DNA from: Megaleporinus macrocephalus
Lineage: Eukaryota > Chordata > Actinopteri > Characiformes > Anostomidae
Direction: 5' to 3'
Length of the DNA: 64,000 nucleotides
Assembly (NCBI GenBank): GCA_021613375.1
Contig: CM038716.1
Span: 5,951,184-6,015,183 of the forward strand
Every line of letters starts with the position of its first letter. Positions within the stretch are counted from its first letter, which is position 1. Both the position numbers and the translations under genes were made by a program. Under the pieces are notes generated by a model. The model was not told the DNA's origin. It worked only from the letters and a program-made list of their open reading frames with translations, and did not search any database. Positions 59,202 through 64,000 of the stretch are shown piece after piece.

Positions 59202-60615
59202 ACATATATATATGGACCGATCAGCGTTTTTGAGGCCGATTCCGATCGCCGATCACCTTTTAGCACAATCGGCCGAATACCAATCAAGGCTGGGGTATAT
59301 GCCACGGCAGGGCTTCATGTGGTTATTTAGCGCAAGCAAGTCATAAAACATGGTTGAAAATAAATAAAATGGTTTATTACCATTTATAATGAGCTCATAT
59401 GAAACAGCGTAATATTTTTAACAAAATTAACAGTAAATAAACAAAGTAAATCAAACTAATATCCCCAATAATCATTAAATTTAGACCGAATTTTAAAACG
59501 AAAAAAGCTAATTAAATAAATACAGTAACTGCAGTCATTAAACGCAGACTCTGTTATTTTAAACTAAATCTGTAATCATTAAATGTAGATCTTGAATTGT
59601 TGCTGCTGTTCTGTTCGTACCGGTCAGATCTGGTCTGTACGGGTTTCTGGGTTTCTGGGTAGTTTGTGCTAGCTGTGTGTGCTAGCTCTGCTGTTTGCTG
59701 ATACTCACTGTATTCAGCTGTGTGCAGTGTCGTATCAGATTAGTAGTTAAATATCTTTGTCTTGGTTCCTTAACGAGACACACTGAGTTTACACATTTTA
59801 AAAACACATTCACATACGGTAAAACACTGCCAGACGGACGACATGTTTTCTATCAGCGCATGCTTTTCTCGAGAGGCCGCTGCTTTAGTCAGTCTGTGGA
59901 AAATGAAAGGGTGTGTATTTCCACCTAGTGGTTCAGATAGGAATTGCAGGGAGCTGGGCTGGAGGGGGTTCTTCACCTCCTGGATGAAAACGCTAGCTGG
60001 AAATGCAGAAATTAGGCTCATTTGTTTAACACCATCGATCAGCTCTCAGGATCACATCACCGATCACATATTTTGATTAAAAATCGTCCGATACTGATAC
60101 ATAGCCGATCGATCCTTCCATCTCTAGCTGGTACTATCATGAAGTGATGTAAAAACAAATCACAGCACACGTCTTCAGGTGTTTACACTTCCAGGTGCTG
60201 AATTCTTCAGCTGTGTTACTGAACCCGGCATGTCTAAGTGTGGATTTGTATTAATGGTATGACTGATCTGAGAGCAGACGATGATAAACAGACCTTTATG
60301 TCTGTGTATATACCTGTATACACACATCCTCAGGTGTTTGTGTGCTGGTAAATAATTCATGAGGGGTTTATTATTCACGCCATACTGCCCACATCTATGC
60401 ACAAGGTCAAGGTCTTTCCATCTCTCTGTTTTTCTTCATTCCTATTCTCTCTCTCTCTTTCCATCTTTCATCATTCTCTTTTTTCATTCATTCTTATTCT
60501 CTCATAATCTCCAATTCTTTCCTTGTTCTTATCCTCTCAATCTCTACTCCTTTCTTTTTCTCAGTCTCTTTTCCTTTTTCTTCATTCTTATTCTCTCAAT
60601 CTCACTCTTTTCTGT

Positions 60616-60668
<53 letters not shown>

Positions 60669-61597
60669 CTGCTGTTAGAACTACAGTCATACACTATAGA
60701 CTGCAAGACAGAGTACTGTCCTTAATACAGGCCCACTGATAGACACACTCACGCTTGCACACACGCTTACACCCCTCAGCAGTGAAAGTATTAATTAAAC
60801 TGGTAAGTGGTTAGATGAGATGTCATGCTTGTCATCTTCTCTTTCTCTCTCTTACACACACACACACTTTCTCTTTGCTATTAGAAATGTGTGTGTCTGT
60901 ATCTTTGTTCATGTTAATGCTGTATGCTGCCAGTAGATTTGATCATAAATGGCTCATGTTATCAATAGAACTGATGTGGTTAAGCAACAGTGAGAGACAG
61001 AGGGGAAAGCAAAACACTACATTACCCATCACTGCTAGCGTCAGCAGTAGGGCGTTCCCAGTAGTCCTTTCTCACACAACTGTGTGTGTCACCTGTAAGT
61101 AGTAGCATTACGGAGCTTCTGCCTGCACTGTTTAACACAGCAGCGATAGCAGATCACTGGTTTTCAGCCTCACTCTGAAATCTTTCTTTGCCCTCAATGC
61201 AGCCAATGAGAGGGTCAGGACTACATTACCCATCAGCACCAGCAGTCGGAGGGTCAGGACTACATAACCAATCAGCACCAGCAGTTGAAGGGCCAAGACT
61301 ACATTACCCATCATCAGCAGCTGGACGGTGATCTTGAATTACCTAGAAAGACTTCATCAGGGTAAGGGGTTCCCTGATATCAGATTCCTTTCTGCAGAAC
61401 GTCCCACCTATACTTACAGAATCCATCCCTCAATAGCGACCCCCAACCCCCCGACTCCTATTAGCTAGCAGTCCTAACTAGTTAAAACACATTCGCTTCA
61501 TAAAGGAATGACTACAAGGAACCCGGCCCTGTTATTATCATCTTATTATCACTTTGTCTAGTCGGAGTTTCCTACTGTGTGCGTGCGTACGCACGTG

Positions 61598-61631
<34 letters not shown>

Positions 61632-62008
61632 TGTATACCTGCACTGCAAGAGCTCTGGCCACCACAGCTCTAAGATACTGCATTGGATCTTCAGGACCCT
61701 CCCACTTACTTTGCCAACTCAGAGGACACTGAGAGAGAGAAAGAGAGAGAGAGTGAAAGAGAGAGAGGGAATGAGGGGGAGAGAGAGAGAGAGAGGAGAG
61801 GGAGGGGGAGAGAGAGAGAGGAGAAGGAGGGGGAGAGAGAGATAGAGAGAGAGAGAGAGGGAGTAAGGGGGAGAGACAGAAAGACAGAGGGAGGGAGGGG
61901 GAAAGAGAGAGGGGGGGAGGGGGAGAGAGAGAGAGAGAGAGGTTTAGATAGTGTTAGCTGTATAGTAGTCTTAGCTATCAGACATTTCAGTTACCCTTCA
62001 GTGCATTA

Positions 62009-62045
<37 letters not shown>

Positions 62046-63374
62046 AAATAATAATAATATATATTAACAGAGACATGACTAATGTTGTGACGGTAACAGG
62101 ATCCTTCTTTTCTGTTCCATTCATTTAAAAGAGAAATAATGGCTGGAGAAGCTGTGAGCTTCAGCCACATAGAGCGATGACTAAAATCTACATTCTAAAT
62201 CATTATAAATCTGTAAATATGGACTGTAAGCTCTCGAGATGAGACCAGCTGCAGTGTTCCCACTTCTCCAGTTTAATTTCAGCACTAACAATAACAAGCC
62301 CTGCGCAGCGGAATATTGATTTTTACTTTTCTCAGACCCTGTGATACGATGGATAGATCGATGTAAACAATTTCAGTAAATCAATCATCATATTTCAGCA
62401 TGTGTGAATAAATGTGTTTATTGAACGTTTTTCTTTTCCTTACATCTCCCAAACCACAAGACCCGAAGACCCTCCTGAGGGAGACCATGAACTTTAAAGC
62501 GAGGGTTTAATAAAAGAAATCATATTTTCCCCTCTTATTCCAAACGTAGTCAATCATCCTAGATACACTACATTGCCAAAAGTATCCACTCACCCATCCC
62601 ATCATTGAATTCAGGAGTTCCAATCACTTCTATGACCACAGGTGTATAAAACCAAGTACCAACAAATGCAGACTACTTCTACTCACATTAGTGAATGAAT
62701 GGGTCTCTCTCAGGAGCTCAGTGAACTCCAGCGTGGTGCCGTGATAGGACGCCACCTGTGCAACAAGTCCAGTCGTGAAGTTTCCTTACTACTAAATATT
62801 CCACAGTGGACTGTCAGTGGTGTTATAACACAGTGGAAGTGATTGGGGACGACAGCAACTCATACAATGACAGAGTGGGTCAGCGGATGCTGAGGAGCAT
62901 AGTTTCTACAGAGTCAATCACTACAGACCTCCAAACGTCATGTGGTCTTCAGAGCTTCATGGAATGGGTAAATCATGCTTCTCCATCTGGCAGGTTAGTG
63001 CTTAACCTAAAGAAGTGAACTACAAACACCCAACCTATCACGGCTGACTGCGTTTTGAAAGTGGTGGGTATCCGGTGGGCCTGGAGGACTTTGTGTGCTC
63101 ACTGAACTGTTGCTTTAATCAAAGTGCAAGTAAACGAAACCCCACACTCCCAGCGCTCGGTACCTCCTGGTTGAGCAGGGCGGTTGCCAGTTTGTGGACG
63201 TCAGCCGTGAGCAGGCAGGTTCCCCCGGATCACCTTACTGAGCGAGGCCAGCGATTGGTGGATGCTCTGGACCAATCGGATGGCGTTAAACTGCTCCAGC
63301 TGGACGAAAGACAAGACTGGAGAACCGACGGCTTCGGCAGGAGGAGACACTTTCTGCTGGATCAGAGAAGAACC
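50239..63374 (-). CDS. dync2h1: dync2h1, cytoplasmic dynein-2 heavy chain, last six coding exons (gene span, spliced)
   Basis: On the minus strand, exons 63374-63164, 61728-61639, 54354-54245, 53412-53331, 52036-51920 and 50397-50239 join into the final ~255 residues of the dynein-2 heavy chain. This AAA+ motor drives retrograde intraflagellar transport in cilia. The segment is the C-terminal dynein domain after AAA6. Diagnostic stretches include FVQLEQFNAIRLVQS, WEGPEDPMQYLR, LDLSELFHPDTFLNALRQET, LKFVASWKG, LEGCTFDGNRLSENQHDSPS and CGGSQDQWIQSGAALFL. All borders are GT/AG and the phases agree. The rest of the ~4300-residue protein lies beyond position 64000. Axonemal heavy chains share the WEGP region but not the C-terminal CGG(N/S)QDQWIQ ending. 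Confidence 0.95.
50700..51795 (+). mobile_element. 5'-truncated L2-like LINE fragment in the last dync2h1 intron
   Basis: Early text reads, with breaks, like reverse transcriptase (a FDTVNHKVLLS-type stretch near 50790-50820 and LKWFEFYLEEHLYQV near 50865-50900). The 3' end is TCTGGATAACAGCATCTGCT and AAATGCTGTAAATGTA, the usual tail of teleost L2 elements. It is broken by many stops. Confidence 0.7.
51920..52036 (-). CDS. dync2h1: dync2h1 exon: LEGCTFDGNRLSENQ segment
   Basis: A 39-codon exon (phase 0 to 0) reading VGGLQLEGCTFDGNRLSENQ and HDSPSVCAVPACYMAWIPQ. I place the acceptor at TGTGTAG before GTT, because Val-Gly-Gly-Leu matches the residues before LEGC in the family. A second AG nine bases inside (CTGCAG) would drop four residues. 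The donor is CAG|GTACCT. This is the dynein-2-specific part of the C-terminal barrel. Confidence 0.93.
52110..53320 (-). repeat. Imperfect ~28-bp tandem repeat with a ~195-bp internal duplication
   Basis: Units resemble GTCCAAGGATAACTAACCAA plus AGAGAACT, variable in length. The block CTACCAAAAGAGATTTGCCT to CAGACAGGTCAAAGAAAAACT occurs twice (about 52951-53073 and 53140-53262). It fills the intron between two dync2h1 exons and ends ~10 bp from the 53331 donor. Confidence 0.85.
53331..53412 (-). CDS. dync2h1: dync2h1 exon: LKFVASWKG segment
   Basis: Begins with the G that completes the Arg codon, then reads SMGCSMDNLKFVASWKGQIA and GAKLQVK, matching the dynein-2 DSLKFVASWKG block. It is 82 bp (1 + 27 codons). 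The acceptor is GCTCTGTTCAG and the donor AAG|GTATCC. An imperfect ~28-bp tandem array begins only about 10 bp past the donor on the intron side. Confidence 0.95.
53697..53830. mobile_element. Tc1-type terminal fragment
   Basis: CACTATATGACCAAAAGTATATGGACGCC is a typical teleost Tc1-family end. Only one end was found. Confidence 0.55.
53831..54244. other. dync2h1 intron, nothing recognised
   Basis: Unique sequence before the exon at 54245-54354 on the plus-strand coordinate axis. Confidence 0.4.
54245..54354 (-). CDS. dync2h1: dync2h1 exon: LSELFHPDTFLNALRQET segment
   Basis: Reads SWVERVEKNTLLSDTLDLSE and LFHPDTFLNALRQETA plus AG of a split Arg codon. The LFHPxTFLNALRQxTAR motif is strongly conserved in dynein heavy chains. 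It is 110 bp, phase 0 at the start and ending in phase 2. The acceptor is GTGTGACAG (AC repeat on the plus strand at 54358-54398 gives a TG-rich tract) and the donor is CAG|GTAACT. Confidence 0.95.
54981..55105 (+). other. Possible relative of the candidate solo LTR
   Basis: TGTCAATGCCACGTGG, then TTTGTCATGTG, CACCTGCTCTGTATTTATG and CCTGTTTGCC, share start and word order with 22282-22594, but no TGACA end is seen. Weak. Confidence 0.25.
55480..55880 (+). mobile_element. Degenerate Tc1-like transposase fragment
   Basis: GGAAAAGCAGGCTTCAATGT, GATTGGACTCTGGGGTGATG, ACATGGTCTAATGAGTTGAG and TATGATGTGGGGTTGCCTCA follow the order of a Tc1-like transposase middle region. No open frame. Confidence 0.55.
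55950..56664. mobile_element. Palindromic (foldback) non-autonomous DNA element, most complete copy
   Basis: The left end TGATCAGCCATAACATAAAA and the right end read inverted, CCGATCAGCCCTAACATTAAA, are inverted repeats. The arms extend inward for over 200 bp (CAGCTCCACTGATCATA with TATGGTCAGTGGAGCTG; CTGCAGTGACAATGAC with GTCAGTGTCTCTGCAG). Other parts are at 4122-5840 and 47680-47960. No coding capacity. Confidence 0.8.
56665..57115. other. dync2h1 intron, no exon supported
   Basis: The minus-strand frame at 56866-56990 looks protein-like but does not fit the dync2h1 exon chain, which passes in phase from 61639 to 54354. Confidence 0.4.
57119..57194. repeat. (AT)n microsatellite
   Basis: About 38 pure AT dinucleotides. 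Confidence 0.95.
57217..57560. mobile_element. DNA-transposon-like repeat with a CACTGTGCAAAAGTC end
   Basis: CACTGTGCAAAAGTCTGAGG is a common teleost element end of Tc1 character. The right end was not found. Confidence 0.45.
57680..57812. repeat. GA-rich low-complexity tract
   Basis: Mostly GAGA with CAGA interruptions. Confidence 0.9.
57813..59160. other. dync2h1 intron, nothing recognised
   Basis: Unique sequence. GC-rich patches near 58020-58050 and 58600 carry no supported exon. Confidence 0.35.
59214..60126. mobile_element. Candidate hAT-type non-autonomous element
   Basis: The left end GGACCGATCAGCGTTTTTGA and GGCCGATTCCGATCGCCGA and the right end read inverted, TAGAGATGGAAGGATCGATC and GGCTATGTATCAGTATCGGA, are loosely inverted, rich in CGATC words. 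No transposase frame. Ends approximate. Confidence 0.4.
60415..60665. repeat. CT-rich low-complexity tract ending in (CT)n
   Basis: TTCTCTC-type words, then about 23 CT dinucleotides at 60617-60664. Confidence 0.9.
61190..61325. repeat. Three-unit ~55-bp tandem repeat
   Basis: GAGGGTCAGGACTACATTACCCATCAGCACCAGCAG, GAGGGTCAGGACTACATAACC and GAAGGGCCAAGACTACATTACCC are successive diverged units. ACTACATTACCCATCACTGC at 61015 is a likely outlier unit. Confidence 0.7.
61639..61728 (-). CDS. dync2h1: dync2h1 exon: WEGPEDPMQYLR segment
   Basis: An in-frame 30-codon exon (phase 0 to 0) reading CPLSWQSKWEGPEDPMQYLR and AVVARALAVQ. The W-x-GPEDP-x-QYLR motif is a hallmark of the dynein heavy chain C-terminal region, and its short form (no axonemal-type extension) fits dynein-2. 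The acceptor TCTCTCTCAG sits at the end of the GA-rich tract (CT-rich on this strand), and the donor is CAG|GTATAC at 61638. The pure purine tract 61730-61940 supplies its pyrimidine tract. Confidence 0.95.
61730..61940. repeat. GA-rich polypurine tract
   Basis: About 210 bases almost without pyrimidines, touching the acceptor of the dync2h1 exon at 61728 and serving as its pyrimidine tract on the minus strand. Confidence 0.9.
61941..62565. other. dync2h1 intron with (AAAT)n at about 62010-62045
   Basis: A short tetranucleotide repeat, otherwise nothing recognised. Confidence 0.5.
62566..62993 (+). mobile_element. 3'-truncated Tc1-like transposon, same family as 48849-49994
   Basis: CACTACATTGCCAAAAGTAT end, then TCCACAGTGGACTGTCAGTG and GGAGCATAGTTTCTACAGAG match the first third of the 48849 copy, including a GGAGCTCAGTGAACTCCAGC segment that the other copy lacks. 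It jumps internally (GGAATGGGTAAATCATGCTT) and ends at CTCCATCTGGCAG. Confidence 0.85.
63164..63374 (-). CDS. dync2h1: dync2h1 exon: C-terminal dynein domain (one extra base in a G run)
   Basis: Reads GSSLIQQKVSPPAEAVGSPV, then LSFVQLEQFNAIRLVQSIHQ and SLASLSKVIRG. It then meets a stop in the open frame, while the neighbouring frame continues LLTADVHKLATALLNQE. Removing one G from the run at 63222-63226 (CCCCC on the plus strand) restores IRGTCLLTADVHKL, which aligns with the dynein-2 sequence. The exon is 211 bp, one more than the 70 codons needed. The acceptor is TTTCTCAG at the upper end and the donor GAG|GTACCG at the lower end. A homopolymer consensus error is most likely. Confidence 0.92.
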
Positions 63375-63375
63375 C

Positions 63376-63389
63376 TGAGAAAGAGAGAG

Positions 63390-63422
<33 letters not shown>

Positions 63423-64000
63423 CACAGGAAGGGAAGGAGGAGAAGAGAGAGATAGAAAGAATGAAAAGAGAGAGACAGAAAGTGAGAGAGGGATGGGGGA
63501 GACCGAACAAGAGAAAGAAAGGAGATAAAAAGCAAAGAGAGAGGAGACAGAAAATAATACACAGAGGAAAACAGGAAGAGAAACAGATAGAAGAAGACAG
63601 AGGGACAGAAAGCAAGACAGAGAGAGAGAACAACAGAAAAGAGAAAAGAAAGTCAGAAGAGATAGCAAGAGAGAAACAGAGGGAAAGTGAGAAAGAAAGA
63701 AAAGTGAGAGACAGAAAGTGAGAAAGGGATGGGGGAGACCAAACAAGAGAAAGAAAGGAGATAAAAAGCAAGAGAGAGGAGACATAGAAGAATAAACAGA
63801 AAAAAGGAAGAGAAACAGAGAGAAGACGGCAACGTAAGAAAACGTAAGAAGAAACAGGGAAAGTGAGAAAGAAAGAAAAGAGAGAGAGAGAGACAGAAGG
63901 TGGGAGAGGGGATGGGGAGACAACAAGAGAAAAAGAAGGAAAGAGAGACAGAAAGCAAGAGAGAAGAGAAAAAATACACAGAGAAAAATAAAAAGAAACG
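63376..64000. repeat. GA-rich polypurine tract with ~300-bp internal repeat
   Basis: Over 600 bases strongly biased to purines on the plus strand. GAGAGGGATGGGGGAGACC occurs near 63487 and GAAAGGGATGGGGGAGACC near 63722, with following text also repeated, so it contains duplicated blocks as well as simple GA. It serves as the pyrimidine tract of the dync2h1 exon at 63374. Confidence 0.88.

Overview
This window is vertebrate nuclear DNA, almost certainly from a ray-finned fish. It holds parts of two spliced genes that converge tail to tail. The evidence is split exons with GT/AG borders, abundant AC, AT and CT microsatellites, and remnants of Tc1-like, hAT-like, L2-like and tRNA-SINE-like repeats of the kind common in teleosts. 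The repeat families look otophysan (characin or catfish type), but that is only an impression. No prokaryotic operon, CRISPR array or virus was seen.

Gene 1, plus strand, 3858 to 29283, is pdgfd (platelet-derived growth factor D). Six coding exons are visible. They carry the CUB domain (3858-4063 and 7494-7672), a short linker exon (9229-9261), the hinge with its basic processing site (10826-11006), and the PDGF/VEGF cystine-knot domain (20440-20654 and 29155-29283, with stop). The signal-peptide exon is not in the readable sequence. The two CUB exons carry small frame-breaking indels that look like consensus errors, because splice sites and flanking residues are intact.

Gene 2, minus strand, 63374 down to 50239, is the 3' end of dync2h1 (cytoplasmic dynein-2 heavy chain, the retrograde ciliary transport motor). 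Six exons encode the last ~255 residues. The exon at 63164-63374 has one extra G in a G run. The pdgfd/dync2h1 pair also sits together in human, so this is conserved synteny.

Most of the remaining sequence is repeat. About fifteen different minisatellites (17 to 62 bp units) fill roughly a third of the window, and several can be traced to an ancestor. A 20-bp array is an expanded A-box segment of a tRNA-derived SINE. A 36-bp array lies inside a hAT-like element that is itself nested in a palindromic element. A 42-bp array resembles an arm of that same palindromic element. A 62-bp family occurs at three loci in both orientations. A 17-bp array carries a ~2.6 kb tandem duplication. Positions 2211-3210 are exactly 1000 Ns (assembly gap).

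I found no new gene system. The items most worth following up are the repeat-birth events, the candidate solo LTR inside a minisatellite, and the assembly-quality signals in coding exons.
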